DNA of 64,000 nt, taken from Scolanthus callimorphus. Its lineage: Eukaryota; Cnidaria; Anthozoa; Actiniaria; Edwardsiidae. The translations under genes were made by a program, and so were the position numbers. The notes under the pieces are model-generated. The model was given only the letters and a program-made list of their open reading frames with translations. It ran no database searches and was not told where the DNA came from. The stretch lies in the NCBI GenBank assembly GCA_033964015.1, contig CM066923.1, positions 3,210,978 to 3,274,977 on the forward strand, in the 5' to 3' direction. Positions 1 through 12,800 of this stretch are shown here, piece after piece (positions within the stretch are counted from its first letter, which is position 1; the number at the start of each line of letters is the position of its first letter).

Positions 1-715
1 TTTTCACTTAGCACTAGACAGTAATCTCCCCATTAGAGCTTTTACTGTCTGCTTTTTGTATAGGGGAATGTTTACAATGCTGGACTTTGATAGAAACGGC
101 TATTTCCTTTGGCAATTGTCGGCCTGCTCTTGAATTCTTGAGGTTCCGTTCAAAATAGGGATAAAGATAAAGGATTTTTAACCCCGTTACAGGCAATGCT
201 TTTTGTATCCAACTTGCTTTTTTTCGGGATAAAACGTGGGAGTTGCTTCATTAGGTGTGTTAGTATTAATAAACTGAGTTTTTTAACAGCTGACCCATTT
301 CCTTTTCTAGTAAATGCACTGACCAGCAAAGAGAAAAGAGCTACATTTCTGGCTCAAAACCGAGTCGACAACTGTAATGAGCATGTGCTGGCGTTACTAA
401 GCAACGAAACGACCACGTGATACCAGAGAAGCGCGCGGGAAACGTACAATGGTGATGTGAGCAAACAAGGAAGCAAACGATCTTATAAAGCGGAGCTGCT
501 CCTTAGCGGCCGAAGGCCGCAGAGCGGAGAACCATACGTATCGCAGGAAGAATACAATAGCTCCAGGAAAACAATAGCTTCATTTTTCATGGTTCAGCGG
601 TATTCCCATATGGGTATCGTGGGCGCGCGCATGCGTGCGTGTCTGCCACCACAGGTAAACCAAGAACCTTCTTCGTTTATTAATCATATCTTTGAGCTTC
701 CCTTCTAATAGAAGG
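1..715. other. Non-coding flank, nothing recognised
   Basis: AT-rich sequence with only short chance ORFs. I see no domain, RNA gene or repeat structure that I can name. Confidence 0.5.
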
Positions 716-1150
716 AAAGCTCAGACAACCAAACTTGGGTTGGGGGAGGGAGGAGGTTGTCTAAGTGGCAAGGGGGTTGCAATCGTTTGGTCACGTGGCA
801 TAAAGTCATCGATGACGTCATCATAGGAGAAAAAGAATATATCTCGGGAAGGGATAAACCTTAGACAACCAAACTTGGTTGAAGTTGTCTAAGTGGCAAG
901 GGGAGTGCAACTGAATGGTCACGTGGTATGACGTCATCGATGACGTCATCGTAGGAGAAAAAGAATATCTCGGGAAGGGATGAACCTCAGACAACCAAAC
1001 TTGGGTGAATTTGTCTAAGTGACAAGGGGATGCAACCGCATGGTGAAGTGGTATGACGTATAATAATATATCTCGGGAAGAGATGAACCTCAAACAACCA
1101 AACTTGGTTGAATTTAACTAAGTAGCAAGGGGATTGCAAGGGCTTAGTCA
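716..1150. repeat. Short tandem array, about 4 diverged units of 105-145 bp
   Basis: Four successive units each contain AGACAACCAAACTTGG (or a close variant), a GTCTAAGTGGCAAGGGG segment, GGTCACGTGG and a tail like ATATCTCGGGAAGGGATGAA. They start near 716, 862, 989 and 1092. The first two units also carry paired TGACGTCA palindromes, the classical CRE core, so the array could bind bZIP factors. That role is inference. Confidence 0.75.
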
Positions 1151-1462
1151 CGTGGTATGACGTTGACAGGCTATCTATGTACAATTGCAACCTTTTTGTC
1201 TCATTAACACAGAAAAATATAACCAGGAGCTTCCCTTTTAGCCAGTGGCTAAATCTATATATTACACTTATTACGATTATGTTGAGACGGCAATACCACA
1301 ATATATCGACGGCTAGTTAGGAGAAATATTTTCCAGGTTCCGTAATATATTCCGTATTGAAATATCCCAATGAGGCAATGACTGGAAAAGAATCGTAACT
1401 GACAGTCAAATTTCGAATTCTCTACTCTACCACTGAATGGGCATCAACTGCGCATAAATAGA

Positions 1463-2463
1463 CAGGGTGGGGAAGGGGTTCTCCGTGATCCGTGATTCAC
1501 CCCAAATTTGCTCCGTGACTCGTGAAAACAGGAAAATTATTGCCGTGATCCGTGAAATCTCATGCCCTCGTGACCCGTGATTTTACGAATTTCTCTTACG
1601 TGACTCGTGATTACAGGCCTAGAGATTCGTGAAACGTGAAAGCTGGTCATTAGAGACGGACCATTTGGACCAATATCGGGCAGGCTCATTCTCTCCTGAC
1701 TGCTTTTTAGGGAACCTGACGTCCTTAAAATACATTGTTTTTTTTTGTCGGCTCGCGCTGCGCGCTCGCCATTTACAACATCAAAATGTCTTTTTAAAAT
1801 TAAGTAAATTTACTACCAGCAAACAGTCCTGGACTTTCCCCATTCTTGTAACTTATATGTCCAAAATTTGCAGCGCGCTTCGCGCGCATAAAAAGGAAAC
1901 TTTAGTGTAGCATTTAGAAACTAAAACATCGTGCTGTGCTTTTTTTTAGTTTTGGAAAATTTCTATTATGTTTTTCCCGTTACTCCACTTCTTCAGCGTG
2001 ATTTTTATGTCTCAGAAGTAAGAATTTTTATTAACCGCGTAGATTGATGTTCAAAATCGCAGCGCGCTTCGCGCGCATCCAGAAACATACAAGCAAGGCT
2101 CGGTACTGATCCGAACCATCTTCATAGCAGCAAAAATTTTGATCTGGATGCTATGAGCAAACCAATTTCGCGAAATGATAAAATAACAGGAGACCTTGAA
2201 ATCGTTCTTTATTGAATTGTGATCAATTGTCGTTTTGATGGCGATATAATTTAAGTGAAATCTCACACCATCAAAAGAAATATCAGGAAAAAAGATCGAG
2301 CACAGTACTTATATCACTATATTTACTTAAAACACAACTTGCATAATCGTTTTTAAAATTTTACTTCCGTGATTCGTGAAAAGCGTTTTCATAACTCCGT
2401 GATCCGTGAAATAACGAAAAATCGGTCCGTGTTTCGTGATCGCTACCCCCCTTCACCACCCTG
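1463..2463. mobile_element. TIR element of about 1 kb, non-autonomous
   Basis: The ends are inverted: CAGGGTGGGGAAGGGG on the left and the reverse complement of CAGGGTGGTGAAGGGG on the right. Inside both ends are clusters of degenerate CGTGATCCGTGAAA direct repeats (about 1480-1650 and 2370-2440), arranged like the subterminal repeats of DNA transposons. No transposase ORF is visible and no clear target duplication was found, so the superfamily is not assigned. Confidence 0.6.
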
Positions 2464-3000
2464 AATTGAGTGTGGGAGCCTCAATTCATTTTCAATTCTC
2501 CCACCGCAGACTCAAACTCCCATCGGGCATAGAGTCTTTAAACAGAAACCACAACACAAATCTCCGTTCAAGATCATAGATCATAGATTTATTTGTACTG
2601 AGATACATCTCTATTATCACTGTTATACAGTCATCATCAAAGGCTGCTAGAGCAAAGCATGTGGATATGAGAACATTACACGTTTAACTTTTATGTTCAT
2701 TTGTATTATTTTACTATTAATTTGGCGACATGAGCTCGTCCCTGTTTCGTAGCCATGTGCAAAAAACGATCATCTGAAAGAAAGAAGACAGAAAGATAAA
2801 AACAACAACAATGGACAAGCTCCCGTTGAACTTTTTTATTGTTGAAAGAAAATGCTTGAAAGTGTTTTAAAACTTTAAGCCCATTGTGTATTAGTAGCTG
2901 AGAGTAGTGCAATATAGCCTTAACGCAGACGCCTTGGTTTTGGCGTCAGTATCGCGAAAAAGCCCCCTCCCCTCCCCCCTCCTCCCCCCCCTCCCCTCCC
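2464..3000. other. Non-coding spacer with C-rich tract
   Basis: No coding signal is visible. A CCCCTCCC-rich pyrimidine tract at about 2960-3001 borders the satellite array. Confidence 0.5.
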
Positions 3001-6000
3001 CTGACTAAACAAAGATGCAAGACCTCAACCAATAGGAAGGCGTAGAAAACACAAGTCTGATTTACATTCGACATTCATCTAGACATTTGACTTTCTGATT
3101 GGCTGACTAACAAAGACTCAAACCCTCAACCAATAGGAACGCGTAGTAAACACAAGTCTGATTTACATTCGACAGTCATCTAGACATTTGACATTCTGAT
3201 TGGCTGACTAAACAAAGACACAAGACCTCAACCAATAGGAACACGTAGAAAACACAAGTCTGATTTACATTCGACATTCATCTAGACATTTGACATTCTG
3301 ATTGGCTGACTAAACAAAGACACAAGACCTCAACCAATAGGAACACGTAGAAAACACAAGTCTGATTTACATTCGACAGTCATCTAGACATTTGACATTC
3401 TGATTGGCTGACTAAACAAAGACACAAGACCTCAACCAATAGGAACACGTAGAAAACACAAGTCTGATTTACATTCGACATTCATCTAGACATTTGACAT
3501 TCTGATTGGCTGACTAAACAAAGACTCAATACCTCAACCAATAGGAACACGTAGAAAACACAAGTCTGATTTACATTCGACAGTCATCTAGACATTTGAC
3601 ATTCTGATTGGCCCAAACAAAGACTCACACCTCAACCAATAGGAACGCGTAGAAAACACAAGTCTTATTTACGATTTGACAGTCATCTAGACATTTGACA
3701 TTCTGATTGGCTGACTAAATAAAGCCTCAAGACCTCAGACCAATAGGAACACGTAGAAAACACAAGTCTGATTTACATTCGACAGTCATCTAGACATTTG
3801 ACATTCTGATTGGCTGACCAAACAAAGACACAAGACCTCAACCAATAGGAACACGTAGAAAACACAAGTCTGATTTACATTCGACAGTCATCTAGACATT
3901 TGACATTCTGATTGGCTGACCAAACAAAGACACAAGACCTCAACCAATAGGAACACGTAGAAAACACAAATCTGATTTACATTCGACAGTCATCTAGACA
4001 TTTGACATTCTGATTGGCTGACCAAACAAAGACACAAGACCTCAACCAATAGGAACACGTAGAAAACACAAGTCTGATTTACATTCGACAGTCATCTAGA
4101 CATTTGACATTCTGATTGGCTGACCAAACAAAGACACAAGACCTCAACCAATAGGAACACGTAGAAAACACAAGTCTGATTTACATTCGACAGTCATCTA
4201 GACATTTGACATTCTGATTGGCTGACCAAACAAAGACACAAGACCTCAACCAATAGGAACACGTAGAAAACACAAGTCTTATTTACATTCGACAGTCATC
4301 TAGACATTTGACATTCTGATTGGCTGACCAAACAAAGACACAAGACCTCAACCAATAGGAACACGTAGAAAACACAAGTCTGATTTACATTCGACAGTCA
4401 TCTAGACATTTGACATTCTGATTGGCTGACCAAACAAAGACACAAGACCTCAACCAATAGGAACACGTAGAAAACACAAGTCTGATTTACATTCGACAGT
4501 CATCTAGACATTTGACATTCTGATTGGCTGACCAAACAAAGACACAAGACCTCAACCAATAGGAACACGTAGAAAACACAAGTCTGATTTACATTCGACA
4601 TTCATCTAGACATTTGACATTCTGATTGGCTGACTAAACAAAGACTCAATACCTCAACCAATAGGAACACGTAGAAAACACAAGTCTGATTTACATTCGA
4701 CAGTCATCTAGACATTTGACATTCTGATTGGCCTAAACAAAGACACAAGACCTCAACCAATAGGAACACGTAGAAAACACAAGTCTGATTTACATTCGAC
4801 AGTCATCTAGACATTTGACATTCTGATTGGCTGACCAAACAAAGACACAAGACCTCAACCAATAGGAACACGTAGAAAACACAAGTCTGATTTACATTCG
4901 ACAGTCATCTAGACATTTGACATTCTGATTGGCCTAAACAAAGACACAAGACCTCAACCAATAGGAACACGTAGAAAACACAAGTCTGATTTACATTCGA
5001 CAGTCATCTAGACATTTGACATTCTGATTGGCTGACCAAACAAAGACACAAGACCTCAACCAATAGGAACACGTAGAAAACACAAATCTGATTTACATTC
5101 GACAGTCATCTAGACATTTGACATTCTGATTGGCTGACCAAACAAAGACACAAGACCTCAACCAATAGGAACACGTAGAAAACACAAGTCTGATTTACAT
5201 TCGACAGTCATCTAGACATTTGACATTCTGATTGGCTGACCAAACAAAGACACAAGACCTCAACCAATAGGAACACGTAGAAAACACAAGTCTGATTTAC
5301 ATTCGACAGTCATCTAGACATTTGACATTCTGATTGGCTGACCAAACAAAGACACAAGACCTCAACCAATAGGAACACGTAGAAAACACAAGTCTTATTT
5401 ACATTCGACAGTCATCTAGACATTTGACATTCTGATTGGCTGACCAAACAAAGACACAAGACCTCAACCAATAGGAACACGTAGAAAACACAAGTCTGAT
5501 TTACATTCGACAGTCATCTAGACATTTGACATTCTGATTGGCTGACCAAACAAAGACACAAGACCTCAACCAATAGGAACACGTAGAAAACACAAGTCTG
5601 ATTTACATTCGACAGTCATCTAGACATTTGACATTCTGATTGGCTGACCAAACAAAGACACAAGACCTCAACCAATAGGAACACGTAGAAAACACAAGTC
5701 TGATTTACATTCGACATTCATCTAGACATTTGACATTCTGATTGGCTGACTAAACAAAGACTCAATACCTCAACCAATAGGAACACGTAGAAAACACAAG
5801 TCTGATTTACATTCGACAGTCATCTAGACATTTGACATTCTGATTGGCCTAAACAAAGACACAAGACCTCAACCAATAGGAACACGTAGAAAACACAAGT
5901 CTGATTTACATTCGACAGTCATCTAGACATTTGACATTCTGATTGGCTGACCAAACAAGACACAAGACCTCAACCAATAGGAACACGTAGAAAACACAAG

Positions 6001-6330
6001 TCTGATTTACATTCGACAGTCATCTAGACATTTGACATTCTGATTGGCCCAAACAAAGACTCAATACCTCAACCAATAGGAACACGTAGAAAACGCAAGT
6101 CTGATTTACATTCGGCAGTCATCTAGACATTTGACATTCTGATTGGCTGACTAAACAAAGACACAAGACCTCAACCAATAGGAACACGTAGAAAACACAA
6201 GTCTGATTTACATTCGACAGTCATTTAGACATTTGACATTCTGATTGGCTGACTAAACAAAGACCCAAAACCTTAACCAATAGAAACGCGTAGAAAACGC
6301 AAGACTGATTTATGTTCGACAGTCATCTGA
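3001..6330. repeat. 102-bp satellite array, about 32 copies with higher-order periodicity
   Basis: The monomer runs from CTGATTGGCTGAC through AACCAATAGGAACACGTAG to ACAGTCATCTAGACATTTG and repeats every 102 bp with very few differences. Variant markers recur together at a spacing of exactly 1116 bp: CAAATCTG at 3967 and 5083, CTTATTTAC at 4278 and 5394, TTCATC at 4601 and 5717, GGCCTAAAC near 4731 and 5847. This means an 11-monomer block was duplicated, with two monomers shortened by 3 bp. Each monomer carries one ATTGG and one CCAAT, two oppositely oriented CCAAT boxes. The array stops about 25 bp from the ADAMTS stop codon, so the 3' UTR of that gene must begin in or next to it. Confidence 0.95.
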
Positions 6331-6354
6331 GTTCTGCTCTATATTCTTACCGTG

Positions 6355-6825
6355 TTAGTTTTTAATGAACTTAAACACTGTCAGATAATTTGGTTTGCCC
6401 GTCTTCTGGTAGGAGTTATTGGTGCAATCCACTTTCCCCTCTCGGTCGTACTTTATGGCTGCATCATCATGTTCTGTGTAACAACCCTTATAATCCTCTA
6501 TGCCGAAATAATTATGCGACGGGTATGTTGTCCGCACATATGACGCACAGCCTTTAATAACTCCAGACATGTCTGACCAGTCAGGGGGAATCGATTTACT
6601 CTCATCACGAGCGTATTTGAGGGGATTTACAGTACCAAACGCCTTGAAGCACCCAAGAAAGGTATAGTTCTCGCATGCGACGTCAGCGTTGCAGGGCTCG
6701 GAGGTGCTAGGCTTGATGGCATGTTGGCAGTGATAGTTGGCGACCCTCAGGAAGTTACCTTCTCTATCGCGCTGTTTGCATGTCAAAGTTCGATTTTGAA
6801 ATCCGCCCTTGCACTTCGAAGAGCA
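6355..6825 (-). CDS. ADAMTS-like exon 22: fourth TSP1 and WSC/PAN-like C-terminal domain
   Basis: [20 protein letters not shown] through [10 protein letters not shown] completes the fourth TSP1. The last 100 or so residues ([12 protein letters not shown]... [12 protein letters not shown]... [13 protein letters not shown]... ending VFKFIKN) resemble the LGCF-x-D...C...YFG-x-x-x-x-x-C-x-x-G pattern of WSC or apple-like carbohydrate/protein-binding domains. It has four cysteines, not the eight of a full WSC. The stop codon is TAA and no AATAAA is seen before the satellite. Confidence 0.9.
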   Translation of the reverse strand, partial: CSSKCKGGFQNRTLTCKQRDREGNFLRVANYHCQHAIKPSTSEPCNADVACENYTFLGCFKAFGTVNPLKYARDESKSIPPDWSDMSGVIKGCASYVRTTYPSHNYFGIEDYKGCYTEHDDAAIKYDREGKVDCTNNSYQKTGKPNYLTVFKFIKN

Positions 6826-9800
6826 CTGTATGACAAGGAAGAATGAGAGTTCAGTAGTGATGATAATGGTTAATTATAGTAAGCAAGAGACTCGGCTCCC
6901 AGTCGTTCCCCTTGACGTTGCTGGTAAAACCAAAAATTTAACCAACTTCCCCCCCGGGTCGGATTTCTACGAAATTCGGATATCATTCCTACATATGTTT
7001 TTGACAATTAGTACCAAAAATTTCCCATGTCGCAATTTTTTTCAGGTACGGGCTTTTTTCGGGCTAAATTGACCGGACTATAGCCAAACAAAACATTCTC
7101 CCCTTCGAGGGATAGTTGTTAATTATTCCAATACGAGTGATATTGTGAGGTTGATATAATCTGCCTGGCGAATGCACATCTAAGCCCTGATTTTAAAAGC
7201 GTAGGGTTATCCAGAAACTCACAACATTCCATTCAAAACAATGTTTCCAAGAAACACAAACTTCTGGACCGTGGACATACCGCTGACCAGTCTGACGGCA
7301 CCCATTCGGGCGGGCAGACAACTTTGTTGCATTCTTGTGATAGCGTTGACGACGGTTTATCGCCCGCGACGCATGCGCTGTCTGGCAACACCTCGTATGT
7401 GTGAGACCCGGTGCGAGTCTCGCGACGGCACACGATCTTGCGACTTTGAGTTCCCTTGCCACAGGTAGCAGAACATGGCCGCCAATCAGTTGTGAACCAG
7501 CTAAGAATCGGGAAATTAAAAGGGGCCAAGGGTCAATTTACTTCGAGTCAAGATAAGACCATGGGACAAATCATAAGCAAAGGTTTACACTCCAATACCG
7601 ACTAAACTATTACTGTTTGCTATAGACATTTCTCGCCAAGAAAAGCGAATTTTGCCCCTAAGATACCACGGCCAATCTTCAGAATAACCCCTAAGAGTTG
7701 CCCCTAAAAGATATCAGATCCCCAAATTCCTGGCTTATATATGTCCACCCCTAAAAGATACCGCAGGCCACGATTTTAACTCCTAAAAGATACGACGAGC
7801 ATCCCCACGCGACCATAGGCCTTTTTTGAGTTGTAATGCACTGTGGTTTTTAGCTTCGGTACAAACAAATCACCAAACAAAGGGCAGTTTTTCCCAGTGG
7901 ATTCAAAAATGAACTCCACTGGGAAAACTGCCCATTGTTTGGTGATTTGTTTGTACCGAGGCTAGAAGACCACAATGCATTACAATTCGCGACTTCTGGT
8001 GTATCTCAAAAAAGGCCTATTGATATGGGAGTCACCCCCGGGTTGCGTATATTATCCAGACAAAAGTACCGAATTTAGAAAAAAGATTTGGCCTCTAGAT
8101 CAAGTCTAGATATGGGTGTACATAGTACCTTCCCGCCGCAATTCGAGGAACGTGTATAATGACCATGAATTTGATTTGAGACCCGTGTCCTAAATAGCGT
8201 ACAATGCAATACAATACAATGAGCAAAAACGTTTCGAAATGGTGCATGATCGAGTGGTGCTTCATTGTCGGAGATATTTTTCATTAGGCTAAAAATGATA
8301 TATTTGATATATATGATATATTGATATGAACTGAAAGGATATCAGAACTGGAAAGATCGTCTATAGCCAGTATAGCCACCTACCTGGCTTTACAGACCGA
8401 AACCTGACAGTCCTGATGCATTGCAGGTTTGGTCGAGGTACAGAGACTTTCTTTAACCCAACTTTTGTCATCCTTTCGACGGCAAGACACATGCCTTATC
8501 TGTTTACCTGAATATCAAAAGGGATATGACGTCACTAAACTCTTTCAGCACCGCTTCCATACAATTGTGAATTGCATACTGGGATATCGATTTGTCCACA
8601 AGAACGTGGAATATATAAAATATCATATATCCATCCCCCCATATATCCATCCCCCCCCCCCCCCCCCACGGAAGGGTGTTGAAGTGACCCCCCACCCCTC
8701 CGGAATTTCCAATGACTAGAATAAAGTATTTGTATGAAAAAGATCAGGTAAATTAGACTCCCCACCCCTCCGGAATTTCCTGTGCCTTTTCGTAGGGAGG
8801 GGATATTTTCTGGAACCACACAATTCCAGGGTGGTAAACAGAATTTCCGGGATGGTAAAAAAATTCGGCACTGGAATTTGGTGGGCAGGGATAGCGAAAC
8901 ATTCATCAGACTGCGCGGGGGGGGGGGGGGGGGGGGGGGGGGTTGCGATTGCCAAACGTGAAAGCACTGTAGTGACAGTCTCGTACCCAGACGCTTTCCG
9001 GGTTTTTGGTGCGCAATGGTTTGTGGGATAGTTTTAACAGGGCGCACAGAGAGTTATGGGATAGCACATGTCCCACAATTCATTGCGCGCCGTGTCTAGT
9101 ACTCGTTCCGAGTCCCTACGGCTCCAAAACAATTTTCATAGAGCGTAGAGACACCGCGGCAAAACGCATTTGCCATGCGCTAAAGATTCACTTCCTGTGA
9201 AATGAAAACAAAAGAAATAATTTTCATAACAAAAGTATCTCGTGCTGTCTTAGAAATTCGGAAAACGTAAGCTCCAGACACAAAACGTAAGGCCACAAAT
9301 TGTAGAGCAACTAGAATATGATCATATCTTTCTCTGAACTTTTGCACCTCGCACTTTAAGGCTTGCACCCGAGGCGAAATTTATGGTTTAAAGTCAAATT
9401 GTCTCGTTTCGCTGTTGTTATGTAGATTTTTTCAATTGTCCTCATTTCACAGACCAGTGAATCTTAAGTGCATGGCAAATGCGTTTTGCCGCGGTGTCGA
9501 GCGTAGAGATATCGGTTGAAGAAATCTCCGCAAGAGACTAAGAAAAAAAGTCTGGGTACGAGACTGCTGTATTGATGCAAACCAAGAGAAAATGATCCCC
9601 AGAGAACGCAACCCCATGACCCATCTGAGTGGCAGTAGTTCTAAAAATAGATTTCCGTTGGGAATTGCACGCGCATTCGAACTGATTTCCGTTGGTTTAG
9701 AAGCGCGCGCGTGTTGATGCAAGCAGCGTATCAGCCAATCATATTGCGAGAACAGCAACAGTGCAGCGTCACGTAGCATGCTGGTCACACATGCATCCTC

Positions 9801-12800
9801 ACGGTGATGGCTGTTGCTAGGACACGTCCAATCAGAAGGCGCTGCTAAAAATAGCTCCCTTTGCTAAAAATAGAAAGTGTCACGCTCTTCTGCCACTGTC
9901 ATGGAAAGAGATCCGTGTGTTGGGGTTGCGTTCTCTGGGGATCATTTTCTCTTGTGCAAACCTTGTCCACAGGCATGAGAGCACGCGCTCCAGGGTCCAT
10001 TCAGCCATTGCACATCATCAGGACTCACACTTGTGTGTTGACCAGGCACCATAAACGAGAATTTAATGGGCTTCAAAGGTTCGTAAGTAAGTCTCTGCAA
10101 CAAAATGGATGAGCTTCGTCTGAACGAAAAATGGATTGGCGGCATTCTCGCGCGCCAGGGTCCTTCCCTGTCCCCTGGGGGGAGGTGAGGGAAGGACCCT
10201 GGCGCGCGAGGATGATTTGGCGGCTGCAGGATGTGAAATTACGAGTGAGAACACACGGCAATTTCCTAGTGTTACGGAGCACTAGAGGCATAAAACAATG
10301 GAAAAAAAGCCAAGAACAAAGACCTTAGAACGAGACAATTTCAATTTCAATTTCAATTTATACGCCATTTCTCTTACATTTACAGTGAAAACATAAAAGA
10401 CAACTAAATAGGCTATGAAAAAGTAGATGTCGAGAGCGCCTCAGGAAACCACCAGGCTTGTGCGAGGAGGCGCCCTCGCCTTATAGAAAAACAATAGGGA
10501 AACAAATGCGAGACGAGACAGACGAACACAGATTACTAAAGTATATCATTTAATGGATCCATAGAGCACAACTACCTGGATTACCAAAAAACAAAGCTTT
10601 CCGTGTACACCAAGGGACACCTAAGGGGTGGACCATTAGAAATTGGGGGAGGGGGGGTGGCAATTCCCAAAAAAAATTCGAGCAAGGCCAGTCCTTCCAA
10701 AAAAAAAATCTTGCAGAGATCCATGCTAGTAAAAAACATGATATGAATTCCGAAAAAAATTCTTGCACAACCTGATCCCCGAAAAAAAAAAATTCATGCG
10801 CAAAAAAATTGCCACCTCCCCCTCCCCCAATTTGTAATGGTCCACCCCTAACCGATCCTGAGCCACTACGTGGGGGTCGTTAGCACCTTCTACCACGCGT
10901 GTGGAGGATGAAAACGTCACGGGGGGGAAAATTTCTGGATGAGAATTGCGTGGAAAATATGAACCAATCAACAAAACGAAGCTTTAATTTTCCTAAAACT
11001 ACTTTCGTCCAGTCAGATATCTACAAGGGCTAAACTGTCTACTTTTCTACTGCAATCACTCAGCAAACTGCAGTTAGAATATGGGTATGATAAAGTAAAA
11101 ACCCGCAAGTAAGTAGAATTTAAGAACCTGTTAGCCTAAAATTTCCCTCTTAAACACCCTTTATTAATTTGTAATAGGTTCTTAATTAAAATAAAAATGA
11201 AAAAGAACTTGGATTTCTTTTCTTAATATCAGTACAATTTATATACAGTATGTAAGCCCATGATCTCCAGGACTGTTCAGTACAGTAATGCAATCGTGAA
11301 TAACTTTAATAATTTTAGAAATAAACGGAAAAATGGGGATATATACCACTTTGCTAACGTCATGACATTGTTATTTGGGCCATAAAAATTAAGAACCTAT
11401 TTAAGAACCTAAATAGCTTAATTTACACTAAGCACCATATATATTTATAATATAGCTACGATATAACGCGCGCTCTGATTGGTCCAAATCTATGCTCTAT
11501 TACACCGATAAAGTAATGGTTCTCCCCCGCTATATAATAAAAGCATTAGAGCACAACTTTCTATGACTTTATCGGCGAATAGAGCACTTGTGATGTTGGG
11601 AGAGACACTCGAAGCGTTTTAAAATCACTCGCCTGCGGCTCGTGATTTTACAACGCTCTCGTGTCTCTCCCAACATCACGCGTGCTCTATTGCGCCGATA
11701 AAGTCATAGAAAGTTATGCTCTAATGCTTAAATAAAGAATGTTTAAGCTAAATTGGGAAAATATTAGTTCTTACTCGCGGGTTTTTACTGTATCTTTACA
11801 GAAGGGGGAATTTTCAGCGATTTCAACAGATGAAAGGCAAGATTTCTCGGCGCAAGTCGGGCGCGTAACACAACCCACGTGATGTTGATCAGACGCGGAG
11901 GTAGGAACTGCCAACAAACTCTACCGTAGCGGATGAGAATCAGGCTACTCTCTACAGGGTACCCGACTAACCTTGCTTAGACCATGATAAGCGTGATGTT
12001 AATCAGACGCGGAGATAGGAAGTGCCAACAAACTCTACCGTAGCGGATGAGAATCAGGCTACTCTCCACAGGGTACCCGACTAACCTTGCTTAGACCATG
12101 ATAAGCGTGATGTTAATCAGACGCGGAGATAGGAAGTGCCAACAAACTCTACCGTAGCGGATGAGAATCCAGCCGGGTGTACGCAAGATTTTAACAAGTT
12201 TAGTCACAGCCTCAGATCACATAGAATTTTGCAATTCTACGGGCCAAGCTCGTGAATGCAGTGCAGAACTTCTGCTAAAATCCCCCCAAAAATTTCAGTC
12301 CCGTGCCTACAGGCCTAGGCTGCGTTCGCCACTGGAATCAGGCTAAGGAATACACACTTACCACATTCCATATGGAAATTTCTTTATTGGTAGGCCCAGG
12401 AATATCAACTTTGTCCTTGTAATAGTTGTCCTCGTGGTCATAGACAACTTTTGTCCCTACAAATTCCCTCGTGGTACTCCAAGATGGCAAAGGGTAGGCA
12501 TTTCGATCGTCCTTAGTAGAACCTTCTTTCACGACTGCGTCGTTAGAGGAAGAAAATACAAGTCAAAATTGTATAAATTAACATGACTTTACAATAGATA
12601 AGAAAGGATAAGAAGGAGTCTATTACTTGGAGTGCGGTTGAGTGACGATATTTCATTATTCGTCTCCCTTTCTGGAATAGCTGTCTAATAGCATCGTTCG
12701 AAATTACCTTCACCATAAACCACCAAACGACTATCGTCGTTAATCGCAGAGCCTGAGGTGACTTGAGTGAGGTTTTATAAATATAATTGTGACTCATCAG

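Noticed and set aside
3001..6330. CRISPR-like array
   Set aside because: Units are 102 bp and head to tail with no unique spacers, and the genome is eukaryotic.
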